In this document: piece after piece, positions 1-7,380 of the stretch | Position numbering within the stretch: position 1 is the first letter of the stretch | Layout: the number at the start of each line of letters is the position of its first letter | Assembly: GCA_007118555.1 (NCBI GenBank) | Contig: SKRJ01000015.1 | Coordinates: 1 to 10,602 of the forward strand | Direction of reading: 5' to 3' | Length of the DNA: 10,602 bases | DNA from: Anaerolineae bacterium | GTDB lineage: Bacteria > Chloroflexota > Anaerolineae > UBA1429 | Translations under genes and position numbers: made by a program | Notes under the pieces: generated by a model | Databases searched by the model: none | The model's input: only the letters and a program-made list of their open reading frames with translations | What the model was told of the DNA's origin: nothing

Positions 1-1027
1 CCTGGGCGCGAGCCGCCGCCAGCAGCGCGTCCTGGTCGCGATGCTCTTCGATGTCGACGCCCGAGGCCCCCAGGATGGCATCGCGCATGGTGACGCGCCG
101 CCAGGGAGGCGTCAGGTCGATTTCGTCGCCCTGGAAGGTGATCGTCTCCTGGCCGAGCACCTGGCGCGCCAGCTCGGCGTACAGGCTCTCGACCAGCCGC
201 ATCATCTCCTCATAGTCGGCATAGGCCTGATAGAGCTCGATGATGGTAAACTCGGGGTTGTGCTGGGTCGAGACGCCCTCATTGCGAAAGTTGTGGCCGA
301 TCTCGTACACCCGGTCGAACCCGCCCACGATCAGGCGTTTCAAGTAGAGCTCGTCGGCGATGCGCAGGTAAAAGGTCTGGTCCAGGGCGTTGTGATAGGT
401 GGTAAAGGGACGCGCCGCTGCGCCGCCATAGATCGGCTGCAGGATGGGGGTCTCGACTTCGAGAAAGCCTCGCTCGTCGAGAAAGCGCCGGATGGCGCTG
501 AGGAGCCGGGTGCGGGTCCGGAATACGCGGCGCACATCCTCGTTGGCGATCAGATCGAGGTAGCGCTGGCGATAGCGGGTCTCGACATCGCGCAGGCCGT
601 GCCACTTGTCGGGGAGAGGCCGCAGCGTCTTGGCCAGCACCTCCCAGCCCTCGACCCGCACCGTGATCTCGCCGGTACGGGTGCGAAAGAGCGCGCCCTC
701 TGCACTGATAAAGTCGCCGATATCGACGAGCTTTACGAAACGATCGTACGCCTCCTCGCCGATCTCGTTCTTGCGCAGATAGAGTTGCAGGCGCCCGCTG
801 TCATCGGCGATATGGGCAAAGGTGGTGCGGCCCATGTCGCGCACGGAGACGACGCGCCCGGCCACCTGCACGTGGGGGCCCTGCTCCGCATCCTCATCGA
901 ACGCGGCGAGGGCCTCGGCCGTGGTGTGGGTGCGCGTAACCCGGGGCGGATAGGGGTCTACCGCCAGTTCCCGCAGTTGATTCAGCTTTTCGATGCGCTG
1001 CTCGCGCCGGTCGTTGGTGTCGGTCAT
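1..1027 (-). CDS. lysS: Lysyl-tRNA synthetase, class II (3' end beyond window)
   Basis: Charges tRNA-Lys with lysine in the cytoplasm, using ATP. The visible 342 residues are the N-terminal two thirds of a class II LysRS, usually about 490-500 aa; the C-terminus with motif 3 lies past the left edge. An OB-fold anticodon-binding domain spans roughly residues 50-135 (VQVAGRVVSVRDMG near 53-66). The catalytic core follows, with motif 1 at 188-198 (FLEVETPILQP), the GGAAARPF substrate-binding segment at 201-208 and motif 2 beginning FRNEG at 247-251, followed by HNPEFT at 256-261. The ATG at 1027 is preceded on the minus strand by an AGGAAGAG ribosome-binding site three bases upstream. It lies 51 bp downstream of greA in the same orientation, so the two are probably cotranscribed from the greA promoter. 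Family identity is certain; only the end is missing. Confidence 0.97.
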   Translation of the reverse strand, partial: MTDTNDRREQRIEKLNQLRELAVDPYPPRVTRTHTTAEALAAFDEDAEQGPHVQVAGRVVSVRDMGRTTFAHIADDSGRLQLYLRKNEIGEEAYDRFVKLVDIGDFISAEGALFRTRTGEITVRVEGWEVLAKTLRPLPDKWHGLRDVETRYRQRYLDLIANEDVRRVFRTRTRLLSAIRRFLDERGFLEVETPILQPIYGGAAARPFTTYHNALDQTFYLRIADELYLKRLIVGGFDRVYEIGHNFRNEGVSTQHNPEFTIIELYQAYADYEEMMRLVESLYAELARQVLGQETITFQGDEIDLTPPWRRVTMRDAILGASGVDIEEHRDQDALLAAARAQ

Positions 1028-1078
1028 GGGCTCTTCCTGGTTCGGGCTGGGGAGCTGCGCCAGGGGCAGCCCCGGGGA

Positions 1079-1543
1079 CTATTCGACGTGAAGGATCTCG
1101 AAATGCAGCGTGCCGCCGGGGGTCTTGGCCTCGACGTGATCGCCCGAGGCGTGGCCGATGAGGGCCTTGCCCAGCGGCGACTCGTTCGAGATACGGCCCT
1201 CGGCAGGACTGGCCTCTTTGGCGCCGACGATGCGGTAGGTTTCCGCGTCGCGCCCTGGCTCGGCGACGGTGACGGTCGAGCCGAGCTGGACTGTGGGGCC
1301 GCTCTGTGGCTCGAGAACCTCGGCATTGTCCAGCACGGCGGTGAGCTCTCGAATGCGCCCCTCGAGCATCCCCTGCTCGCGCTTGGACTCGGTGTAGCCA
1401 AAGTTCTCGCTCAGATCGCCTTCCCGGATGGCCCGACGGAGTTTCTCGGCCACCTCTCGGCGCCTGGTCGTTTTGAGATGCTGCAGCTCGCGCTCCAGCT
1501 CCTCTTTGCCTTCTGGCGTGAGATAGTGTCTCGATCCGGTCAT
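1079..1543 (-). CDS. greA: Transcription elongation factor GreA
   Basis: Rescues backtracked RNA polymerase by inserting its coiled coil into the secondary channel and stimulating transcript cleavage. The 154-residue length is typical. The N-terminal coiled coil covers about residues 8-75. Its tip carries the acidic pair that coordinates the catalytic magnesium, D43 and E46 in EGDLSEN (41-47). The C-terminal FKBP-like domain contains the family signature ESPLGKALIGHASGD (121-135). The ATG at 1543 follows a GAGGGA ribosome-binding site on the minus strand (about 1552-1557). A strong promoter lies at 1616-1644. greA is the first gene of a greA-lysS operon, divergent from the MoxR gene. Nothing is unusual in the protein. 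GreB is a less likely alternative, given the length and the GreA-type C-terminal signature. Confidence 0.97.
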   Translation of the reverse strand: MTGSRHYLTPEGKEELERELQHLKTTRRREVAEKLRRAIREGDLSENFGYTESKREQGMLEGRIRELTAVLDNAEVLEPQSGPTVQLGSTVTVAEPGRDAETYRIVGAKEASPAEGRISNESPLGKALIGHASGDHVEAKTPGGTLHFEILHVE

Positions 1544-1615
1544 GCTACTGTTCCCTCACTCATAAGTATGTCAGGAATCGTCAAATGGGTTATGATCACT
1601 CTGTCACGAAGGGTT

Positions 1616-1644
1616 ATTATAGCGAGAGCCGGTGCATTTGCCAA
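1616..1644 (-). promoter_or_regulatory. Sigma70-type promoter of greA-lysS
   Basis: Read on the minus strand, a -35 element TTGGCA (plus positions 1639-1644) is followed by a 17-bp spacer and a perfect -10 element TATAAT (1616-1621). Transcription would start near 1609, giving greA a 5' leader of about 65 nt. The match is 11 of 12 consensus bases with ideal spacing. This is a sequence match only, with no start-site data. Confidence 0.75.
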
Positions 1645-1703
1645 CACAATCGCGTCAGACAGCGCGTCTGCGATGGGCAAACGTTTGCTGTGGCAGCCAA
1701 CCT

Positions 1704-1732
1704 TTGACATAAACCCCCAATCTGTGTATCTT
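1704..1732 (+). promoter_or_regulatory. Sigma70-type promoter of the MoxR-GNAT unit
   Basis: A perfect -35 TTGACA (1704-1709) is followed by a 17-bp spacer and a weaker -10 TATCTT (1727-1732). Transcription would start near 1739, about 29 nt before the MoxR start codon. It diverges from the greA promoter; the two -35 elements are about 60 bp apart, so a regulator bound between them could affect both. No clear operator was seen. Confidence 0.6.
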
Positions 1733-1767
1733 TTCTGCACCACGTTGCCGTACTAGGAGGTTCCTCT

Positions 1768-2727
1768 ATGACGCAGATACAGGATGTCGCCAGCCGGATT
1801 ATTGAGAATGTGGAGCGTGTGATCATCGGCAAGCGACGAGAGGTCGAACTGGCCGTTGTAGCGATGTTGTGCAGAGGGCATGTTCTCATTGAGGATGTGC
1901 CGGGCGTAGGCAAGACGGTGCTCGCCAAGGCCCTGGCCCGCTCTATCGGCGCCTCCTTCCGGCGCATTCAGTTCACCCCGGATCTGCTGCCCAGCGACGT
2001 CACCGGCGTCTCGGTGTTCAACCAGCAGACCCGCGAGTTCGAGTTTCGTCCGGGGCCGATCATGGCCCAGATCGTGCTGACGGACGAGATCAACCGCGCC
2101 ACACCCAAGACCCAATCGGCGCTGCTCGAGTGCATGGAAGAGCGGCAGGTGACGGTCGATGATCGCACCTATATGCTGCCCGAGCCGTTCCTTGTGCTGG
2201 CCACCCAGAACCCCATCGAGTATGAGGGCACCTTTCCCTTGCCCGAGGCACAGTTGGACCGGTTCCTGATGCGCGTGACGCTGGGCCACCCTGGCGCTCG
2301 CGACGAGGTCGCCATTCTGGACGCCCAGCAGCACGTGCACCCGCTGGACACCCTGGAGCAGGTGGTGGATGTGACCGAACTGTTGGCGGCGCAAGAAGAG
2401 TCGAAAGAGATCTATGTGGACCCGCTGATCAAGGAGTATATCGTGGCGCTGGTGCATGCCACGCGCGACATGCCCGATGTGTACCTGGGCGCAAGCCCGC
2501 GGGGCTCGCTGGGGCTGCATCGTACCGGGCAGGCCTATGCCGCCATCCAGGGCCGCGACTATGTGATTCCGGACGACATCAAGATGCTGGCCGAGGTCGT
2601 GCTGGCGCACCGCATCATCATCAGCCCCTCGGCGCGCATCCGCAATGTGGACACCCGCGACGTCGTGCAAGAGGTCATATCGACCCTGCCCGTGCCAGGA
2701 ACCCGCGTGCGTCAGGGCCGAGACTGA
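1768..2727 (+). CDS. MoxR-family AAA+ ATPase
   Basis: A cytoplasmic AAA+ ATPase of the MoxR group, whose members act as chaperones that activate or mature partner proteins, often with von Willebrand factor A domains. At 319 aa it has the usual length. Visible motifs are Walker A at 45-50 (PGVGKT), Walker B at 102-110 with D106 and E107, sensor 1 ATQNP at 145-149, a likely arginine finger R165 in LDRF, and sensor 2 R245 in GASPRG. The ATG follows AGGAGG (1755-1760) at a 7-nt spacing, which fixes the start. MoxR genes are usually followed by a DUF58 or transglutaminase gene; here the next gene, 49 bp away, is a GNAT acetyltransferase. No DUF58 partner is present in the window, so the client protein is unknown. 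Family assignment is firm; the cellular target is not. Confidence 0.93.
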   Translation: MTQIQDVASRIIENVERVIIGKRREVELAVVAMLCRGHVLIEDVPGVGKTVLAKALARSIGASFRRIQFTPDLLPSDVTGVSVFNQQTREFEFRPGPIMAQIVLTDEINRATPKTQSALLECMEERQVTVDDRTYMLPEPFLVLATQNPIEYEGTFPLPEAQLDRFLMRVTLGHPGARDEVAILDAQQHVHPLDTLEQVVDVTELLAAQEESKEIYVDPLIKEYIVALVHATRDMPDVYLGASPRGSLGLHRTGQAYAAIQGRDYVIPDDIKMLAEVVLAHRIIISPSARIRNVDTRDVVQEVISTLPVPGTRVRQGRD

Positions 2728-2776
2728 CTCTGACGTTAGAAGCATCTACGATCACACCAGGAGCAACTGCCTGACC

Positions 2777-3334
2777 ATGAATATCCGTCCTGCAACCATC
2801 GCCGATGTAGATCGCTGCCAGCGCCTGGATAGCTCGTTCGTCACCAACTATATCTGGCACATGGATGAGGTGATGCGCCCCAACCAGATCCAGGTCAGTT
2901 TTCGGCGAGAGCGCGTGCCCCGCACCATGGAGATGCAGGATCCCCGGCTAAAGGAGGATCTGTTCCAGGTCTGGCAGCAGAGCCGCTGCTTTCTCGTGGC
3001 CGAGGAGCAGGGGGTGGTGCTGGGATACCTGAGCATGAGCGTGCAGCGCCAGAACTGGCAGGGAACCATCGATCAGTTGGCGGTCCATCGGCCCTACCGG
3101 CGGCAGGGCATCGCGACGATGCTGCTGGATGGCGCCGAGCGTTGGGCGCGGGGCAGCGAGCTGAGCGGCGTCATGGCGGTGGTGCAGAGCAAGAACGATC
3201 CCGTGATCAACCTCTTTCCCCGGCGGGGGTTTGGCTTTCACGGATACATCGATGGCTATTTCAGCAATGGGGATCTCGGGCTGGTCTATAGCCTGCCGCT
3301 ACGGGGCGTGGGCCCTGGTGTGGATAGTCGCTAA
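2777..3334 (+). CDS. GNAT-family N-acetyltransferase
   Basis: Predicted to transfer an acyl group, usually acetyl from acetyl-CoA, to an amine on a small molecule or protein; the substrate cannot be read from sequence. The 185-residue protein is a single GNAT domain. Motif A is at about 98-117 (IDQLAVHRPYRRQGIA), with the pyrophosphate-binding RRQGIA loop at 108-113. Motif B is NDPVINLFPRRGF (140-152). The tyrosine often serving as general acid in motif B is replaced here by F147. I chose the ATG at 2777 because the GNAT fold begins directly after it (MNIRPATIADVD). The frame stays open upstream to 2645, but that part overlaps MoxR. The nearest ribosome-binding site, AGGAG at 2759-2763, is a rather distant 13 nt away. 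Likely cotranscribed with MoxR. Stops 119 bp before the rpmH promoter. Confidence 0.88.
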   Translation: MNIRPATIADVDRCQRLDSSFVTNYIWHMDEVMRPNQIQVSFRRERVPRTMEMQDPRLKEDLFQVWQQSRCFLVAEEQGVVLGYLSMSVQRQNWQGTIDQLAVHRPYRRQGIATMLLDGAERWARGSELSGVMAVVQSKNDPVINLFPRRGFGFHGYIDGYFSNGDLGLVYSLPLRGVGPGVDSR

Positions 3335-3453
3335 GGGAGCCGTTGCGGCGGTTAGGCGATAGCAGTTATTGGGTATAGAATAGGTACGAGTGCCGTTTTC
3401 TCGATTTGGATGCGTAACCTACATACGTTTCGCATAGGGCATGCCAGGGGCAT

Positions 3454-3483
3454 TTGACACCGGTGGCGCAGGCAACGTATAAT
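3454..3483 (+). promoter_or_regulatory. Consensus promoter of the rpmH-rnpA cluster
   Basis: A perfect -35 TTGACA (3454-3459) and a perfect -10 TATAAT (3478-3483) are separated by 18 bp. Transcription would start near 3490 and leave a leader of about 50 nt before rpmH. This is the best promoter match in the window and suits a highly expressed ribosomal protein gene. It could drive the whole plus-strand cluster, as I saw no equally good internal promoter before parA. Confidence 0.8.
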
Positions 3484-3541
3484 CAGTGGACGCGTCTATT
3501 CGGTGTATCTAGCCTCCCCCAGGGAGTAAAGGAGTTATACG

Positions 3542-3697
3542 ATGCCCAAACGAACCTGGCAGCCCAAAAAGCGTCGTCGCATGCGCGTACATGGTTTCCG
3601 CAAGCGCATGAAGTCGCGAGGCGGGCGCCAAGTGCTCAAGAATCGTCGCGCCAAGGGCCGCCATGCCTTGAGCGTTCCTAACAAGGCCAGGCAGTAA
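3542..3697 (+). CDS. rpmH: 50S ribosomal protein L34
   Basis: L34 is a very basic component of the large ribosomal subunit that stabilises 23S rRNA. The gene encodes 51 residues, slightly longer than the common 44-47. It begins [13 protein letters not shown] and contains HGFRKRM (17-23) and the family core [15 protein letters not shown] (31-45). About 40% of residues are Arg or Lys. The ATG follows AAAGGAG (3528-3534) at a 7-nt spacing. It lies directly upstream of rnpA, as in nearly all bacteria, and a consensus promoter precedes it. In many genomes dnaA is the divergent neighbour on the other side of rpmH; here that place is taken by the GNAT gene. Confidence 0.97.
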   Translation: MPKRTWQPKKRRRMRVHGFRKRMKSRGGRQVLKNRRAKGRHALSVPNKARQ

Positions 3698-3712
3698 TCT
3701 GCCGGTCGTTTG

Positions 3713-4084
3713 GTGTTATCGAAGGGCTATCGGCTCCGCAGACCGTCCGAGTTTCGCCTTGTTCGCCAAGAAGGGCGCTGTTGGAGCACGCCGCTATTGG
3801 TCGTCTGCAAGCGCGCGAATGAACTGTCAACCAGCCGTTTCGGCTTTTCGGTCAGCAAGCGTGTCGGCAAGGCAACGACGCGCAACCGGGTGAAACGGCG
3901 GATGCGCGAGGCCGTACGAATGCACAGCGAGCTGTTGGTGCCTGGTTGGGATGTGGTGTTCATCGCTCGGCCCCGGATCGGCAGGGCCAGCTACGGCGAC
4001 ATCGAGTCATCGGTGGAGCATCTGCTGGACAAGGCTGGTTTGCTCGGGCCCATCGAGTCGACGCCCTGCAAGCAGATGGAGTGA
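3713..4084 (+). CDS. rnpA: Ribonuclease P protein component
   Basis: Protein subunit of RNase P; it binds the catalytic RNA and the 5' leader of precursor tRNAs. The 123-residue product opens [14 protein letters not shown] and carries the RNR signature at about 58-67 ([10 protein letters not shown]), preceded by [12 protein letters not shown] (43-54). I prefer the GTG start at 3713 because the resulting N-terminus matches family practice. A TTG directly before it (3710) is the alternative and would add one residue. There is no clear ribosome-binding site in the 15-bp gap after rpmH, so translation may be coupled to rpmH. The stop is 5 bp before yidD. The tail after residue 108 is poorly conserved and may be lineage specific. 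Confidence 0.95.
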   Translation: MLSKGYRLRRPSEFRLVRQEGRCWSTPLLVVCKRANELSTSRFGFSVSKRVGKATTRNRVKRRMREAVRMHSELLVPGWDVVFIARPRIGRASYGDIESSVEHLLDKAGLLGPIESTPCKQME

Positions 4085-4089
4085 TCGAA

Positions 4090-4308
4090 ATGCCCTGGTC
4101 CAAACGTGTGGTGCTGGGGCTCTTGGCGTTCTACAGACGGTTTGTCTCTCCTGCGCTGCCTCCCAGTTGTCGATATGTCCCCACATGTTCCGAGTACATG
4201 TATCAGGCGGTGGAAAAGCATGGCGCAGCCCGGGGTGTCTGGATGGGGATCAAGCGCATCTCGCGCTGCCATCCCTTTCGGCCCGGCGGGTATGATCCCG
4301 TGCCTTGA
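4090..4308 (+). CDS. yidD: Membrane protein insertion efficiency factor YidD
   Basis: A small, membrane-associated protein thought to aid YidC/Sec-dependent membrane protein insertion. The 72-residue product shows the complete family pattern: an N-terminal amphipathic stretch ([17 protein letters not shown], 7-23), [10 protein letters not shown] (27-36) with two conserved cysteines, and [14 protein letters not shown] at the C-terminus (59-72). I chose the ATG at 4090 because GGAG (4079-4082) sits 7 nt upstream; an in-frame GTG at 4081 would add three residues. Placement between rnpA and yidC is the standard arrangement. The only anomaly is that yidC is not next; a lipoprotein gene intervenes. 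Confidence 0.96.
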   Translation: MPWSKRVVLGLLAFYRRFVSPALPPSCRYVPTCSEYMYQAVEKHGAARGVWMGIKRISRCHPFRPGGYDPVP

Positions 4309-4368
4309 TGGGGCGGCTGGCCGGCAGGCATGAGACGGAATCTCGCGTCGCCCACAAGGTTCTAGTCT

Positions 4369-4374
4369 AGGAGG
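4369..4374 (+). promoter_or_regulatory. Ribosome-binding site fixing a TTG start
   Basis: A perfect AGGAGG is placed 7 nt before the TTG at 4382. No ATG or GTG in this frame lies at a workable distance, and the lipoprotein signal peptide begins right after this TTG. The site therefore decides the start of the propeller lipoprotein. Confidence 0.8.
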
Positions 4375-4381
4375 ATCCGGG

Positions 4382-5545
4382 TTGAGAATACTAAAGAGGA
4401 GAGGGCTGCTGGCTCTCTTGTTCGTGGTGCTGGCCACAGTGTTGGCAGGCTGTATGCCCCGTGGTACCGGTGCCCGTGCCGGTTGGACAGTGCTCACCGC
4501 CAATGACGGCCGCATCTATGCCGTCTTGGCCACTGGCGAGGCGCTGGCGTTGGACGCGGAAAGCGGTGAGGTCGCCTGGCGCTACCCCCTTCAACCCCCG
4601 GCAGCGCCTGTAGGGTGTGGCCTGCCCCGGCAGGCGGAGCCAGAGGTGGGCGAGGCCCCTCTGGGCGCTGTCTATGGCCGGGTTACTGTGCTGGAGAATG
4701 AGGTCCTGATCGGCTCCTTTGATGGCAACCTCTATGCCCTGGACCGTGAGACCGGCCGCCTCAGTTGGATGTACCCCGTGAGTGAGGGCGTGGTTGGTGG
4801 CGCCACGGTGTTCGAGGGCGTCGCCTACTTTGGCGCTGCAGATCACAATGTATATGCCCTCGATCTGGAGACCCTCGAAATGGCCTGGGATGCCCCCTTT
4901 CCTACGCAGGAGCGTATCTGGGGAGCTCCGGCTGTGAATGAGGAGCGCGTCTATATTGGCTCGATGGATCAGTCGGTCTATGCCCTCGATCGGCAGACGG
5001 GCGAACAGATATGGAGCCTGAGCATCGGCGCCGCGATTCCTGGCGATGTGATGGTGGTCAATGGCATGGTGCTGGTAGGTGGTGTAGACAGTCGTCTGCA
5101 TGTGGTTGACGCCGATACAGGCGAGTTGCTCTGGCAGACCGAACGGCTCGATGGATGGATCTGGGGACAGCCGCTGGTGGTCGACGACAATGTGTATTTT
5201 GGCTCCCTCAACGGCACCGTGTATGGGTACGGCCTAGAGACGCAACAGCGGCTCTGGTCGCCGATCTCGGTGCTGGGAAGTCTGCGGGCAGGACCTACGC
5301 TCTATGATGGCCAGGCTGCGGTTGGCACCAACGAGGGGCGCGTCTACCTGATCGATCTGGAGGCGGGCCAGGCGGAGCTCTTGTACGGCGGCCCGGCGGC
5401 CGAACAGCGAGGGGCTCTTTTGTCGGCGCCCGTTGTGGTTGATAACCTGATCTATGTGGGCAGCGCAACGGGCTCCGTGGTTGCCCTGGATCCAACGATG
5501 AGAATCCCGGAGCTGTGGGTATATCCCCCGGCGGAAGATAACTAG
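4382..5545 (+). CDS. PQQ-like beta-propeller lipoprotein
   Basis: A 387-residue exported lipoprotein with a TTG start. The signal peptide has a basic n-region (MRILKRR), a hydrophobic core (GLLALLFVVLATV) and lipobox LAGC at 21-24, so C24 should be lipidated and the protein anchored outside the cytoplasmic membrane. The mature part is a run of about eight PQQ-like propeller repeats, starting near residues 44, 108, 148, 190, 230, 271, 312 and 357. Each follows the pattern V-Y-x-G-S-x-D-G-x-V-Y-A-L-D-x-x-T-G-x-x-x-W. Such propellers are usually protein-interaction scaffolds, as in BamB, and need not bind PQQ. I avoid the name bamB because no Bam context is visible. Its position between yidD and yidC (73 and 21 bp gaps) suggests a role in membrane protein biogenesis or sensing at the outer face; that is inference only. 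A PQQ-dependent dehydrogenase is unlikely, since the protein is short and has no separate catalytic domain. Confidence 0.87.
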   Translation: MRILKRRGLLALLFVVLATVLAGCMPRGTGARAGWTVLTANDGRIYAVLATGEALALDAESGEVAWRYPLQPPAAPVGCGLPRQAEPEVGEAPLGAVYGRVTVLENEVLIGSFDGNLYALDRETGRLSWMYPVSEGVVGGATVFEGVAYFGAADHNVYALDLETLEMAWDAPFPTQERIWGAPAVNEERVYIGSMDQSVYALDRQTGEQIWSLSIGAAIPGDVMVVNGMVLVGGVDSRLHVVDADTGELLWQTERLDGWIWGQPLVVDDNVYFGSLNGTVYGYGLETQQRLWSPISVLGSLRAGPTLYDGQAAVGTNEGRVYLIDLEAGQAELLYGGPAAEQRGALLSAPVVVDNLIYVGSATGSVVALDPTMRIPELWVYPPAEDN

Positions 5546-5566
5546 TCTGGGAGGGCCAGAAAATAC

Positions 5567-6490
5567 GTGACGGCAAAAAACGCACCGCAAGTTGATCCGA
5601 GACAGGTCCGCAAGTCCCTTGTGACTTGGGTGGTTGTGGGTGCTATCATCATCCTTGCCACGCAGGTAGGCCTGGGTACCATATGGCGCGAAGGCGTCGT
5701 ACGGCCCTTGCTTAATGCGCTCTTGTTCTTATATGCCTATCTTGGGCAGAGCTTTATCATAGCGATCACCGTATTCACGGTGGTCTTGCGCCTCCTCACA
5801 TTCCCCTTGCAGATCAAGCAGATCCGCTCGACGCGGGCTACCAGTGCGCTACAGCCCAAAATCAAGGAACTGCAGCAAAAGTACGCGAACGACAAAGAGC
5901 GACTGGTTCAGGAGCAGCAGAGGCTATACCGTGAGGCGGGCGTGAATCCCCTGAGCGGGTGTCTGCCGACCCTGGTGCAGCTACCGATCTGGATCGGTCT
6001 GTTTCAAACCATCAACAGCATCCTGGCCGACACGCCCATCGACTTGATCAATCTGGGCAATAACGTCTATCATGGGTTCACAGCGGTGGTGGATGTCATC
6101 CCGATTCGGGGCGTCTTTTTGGGCATGAACCTGGCCGAGCCAGACCCGACGTCCATCGTATTGCCGGTCCTAGTGGCGGGTACGACCTGGCTGCAGCAAA
6201 AGATGATGACCCAGCCCAGCACGGATGCACAGCAGGCCTCGATGAACCAGACCATGCAACTCATGATGCCGCTGATGTTTGGGTACTTTACCACCCAGTT
6301 CTCGGCGGGTCTGGCGATCTACTTTGTGATCTCGAACATTGTGGGCATCGCCATGCAGTGGGGCGTGGAAAGGCTGGATGGGCCCTCGAACATGATCGTT
6401 GAAGCGCCTTCCGGCGACAGCAGGAGAGGCGACAGCAAGAGGAAAGAAAAGGCGGCAAATGGACCCCGAAAAAAGATCGGAAAAGCATAG
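5567..6490 (+). CDS. yidC: Membrane protein insertase YidC (Oxa1 family)
   Basis: Inserts and folds membrane proteins, alone or with SecYEG. At 307 aa and without the large periplasmic domain, it is the short Gram-positive/SpoIIIJ type. An N-terminal hydrophobic segment spans about 18-36. The conserved core begins near 47 and includes the groove arginine R75 in VFTVVLRLLTFPL, a cytoplasmic coiled-coil hairpin at about 93-124, NPLSGCLPTLVQLPI (127-141), and later membrane segments at about 196-213 and 232-265. The tail from residue 284 is strongly basic (RRGDSKRKEK), a feature that in Oxa1 relatives helps ribosome contact. The GTG start at 5567 follows GGAGGG (5550-5555). No lipobox is present at the N-terminus. 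The last 32 bp overlap the start of jag, which indicates tight coupling of the two genes. Confidence 0.96.
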   Translation: MTAKNAPQVDPRQVRKSLVTWVVVGAIIILATQVGLGTIWREGVVRPLLNALLFLYAYLGQSFIIAITVFTVVLRLLTFPLQIKQIRSTRATSALQPKIKELQQKYANDKERLVQEQQRLYREAGVNPLSGCLPTLVQLPIWIGLFQTINSILADTPIDLINLGNNVYHGFTAVVDVIPIRGVFLGMNLAEPDPTSIVLPVLVAGTTWLQQKMMTQPSTDAQQASMNQTMQLMMPLMFGYFTTQFSAGLAIYFVISNIVGIAMQWGVERLDGPSNMIVEAPSGDSRRGDSKRKEKAANGPRKKIGKA

Positions 6491-7373
6491 CGCCGAGTAT
6501 TCTGGAAGAACCGTTGAGGAGGCTCTGGAGAACGCGGTCCGCGATCTGGGCATTCCCGCACAGGCGCTCGAGTACCAGGTGGTGAGCGATAGCACGCGCA
6601 ACTTTTTGGGTTTGATGCGCACGGGCGAGGTCCGGTTGCGGGTGAGTTGGGAGACTCTGGTGGAGAAAGAAGAGGCCCCAGCCGAAGAGCCAGTGGCGGC
6701 GGACGAGGTAGCGGAGGCCCCCGTCGTCGAGCAAGAGGTCGAGGTCTCGGAAGATCGTGTCTCAGAAGACCGTGCATCGGAAAGCGGCGCCTCGGTAGAT
6801 GGCGAGGAGATGCCCTCGGAAACGGTCGCTGCCCCCGAGGAAGAGGTAGAAGAGGATCAAGAAAAAGAGCCGGATCCTCGCTTCAAGCAGAACCCGCCCG
6901 AGCTCCAATCCGTGGCGCTCGACGTGCTGAACACGCTGCTCGACGAAATCGGTGTGATGGCCGCCGTAGAGGTTGTGGATCGTGGCGGCCAGTTGGATGA
7001 GGCCTCGGGTGACGTCAACCCTCTGGTGTTGAACGTGGTCGGCGACGATCTGGGCATTCTGATTGGGCGGCGCGGCGATACGCTGCGTGACCTCCAATTC
7101 ATCACGCGCCTGATCACGAGCCGGCGCCTGGGCACCTGGCCCAACCTGGTGATTGATGTGGAAGGGTACAAGGCCAAGCGTGAGGATTCGCTGCGCACCC
7201 TGGCGCGCCGTGTGGCCGACCAGGTGCGGAGCTCGGGCGAGGCCACGGTGCTGGAGCCGATGCCGGCTCACGAACGGCGCATCGTACACCTGACGCTGCG
7301 GGATGATCCCGACGTATATACGGAGAGTACCGGCAAGGACGAGCGCCGCAAGGTCCAGATCCTACCAAAGTGA
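6459..7373 (+). CDS. jag: RNA-binding protein Jag/KhpB
   Basis: A KH and R3H domain RNA-binding protein; in Firmicutes, KhpB works with KhpA and affects cell division and envelope synthesis. The 304 residues divide into a Jag_N domain (about 11-62, YSGRTVEEALENAV and NFLGLM), a long acidic linker (about 69-139), a KH domain (about 150-232, with GXXG as GRRG at 203-206) and an R3H domain (about 236-300, with R273 and H277 in HERRIVH). The linker is dominated by Glu and Asp and includes tandem VSEDR motifs. The frame stays open upstream to 6399, inside yidC, but Jag_N begins just after the ATG at 6459, so I use that start. The ribosome-binding site is ambiguous (AAGGCGG at 6449-6455). The gene overlaps yidC by 32 bp, the classic yidC-jag pairing. 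Confidence 0.93.
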   Translation: MDPEKRSEKHSAEYSGRTVEEALENAVRDLGIPAQALEYQVVSDSTRNFLGLMRTGEVRLRVSWETLVEKEEAPAEEPVAADEVAEAPVVEQEVEVSEDRVSEDRASESGASVDGEEMPSETVAAPEEEVEEDQEKEPDPRFKQNPPELQSVALDVLNTLLDEIGVMAAVEVVDRGGQLDEASGDVNPLVLNVVGDDLGILIGRRGDTLRDLQFITRLITSRRLGTWPNLVIDVEGYKAKREDSLRTLARRVADQVRSSGEATVLEPMPAHERRIVHLTLRDDPDVYTESTGKDERRKVQILPK

Positions 7374-7380
7374 ACGATTC

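Noticed and set aside
41..1756. Open frame of 571 codons on the plus strand
   Set aside because: It runs antisense to lysS and greA, both of which have full family motifs. Its translation shows no recognisable domain and reflects codon phase in GC-rich DNA.
1753..2745. Open frame of 330 codons on the minus strand
   Set aside because: It is the antisense shadow of the MoxR gene, whose AAA+ motifs are intact; there are no recognisable motifs and no ribosome-binding site.
3319..3327. TGTGGATAG, one mismatch from a DnaA box
   Set aside because: A single near match inside the GNAT coding sequence, with no cluster or AT-rich unwinding segment nearby, is expected by chance.
3352..3381. Possible extra promoter with -10 TAGAAT upstream of rpmH
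   Set aside because: The only -35 candidate (TTAGGC) is poor, and a perfect promoter lies about 100 bp downstream.
3381..3405. Possible terminator after the GNAT gene (short stem GGTA/TGCC followed by TTTT)
   Set aside because: The stem is only four pairs and the T run is four bases, too weak to call.
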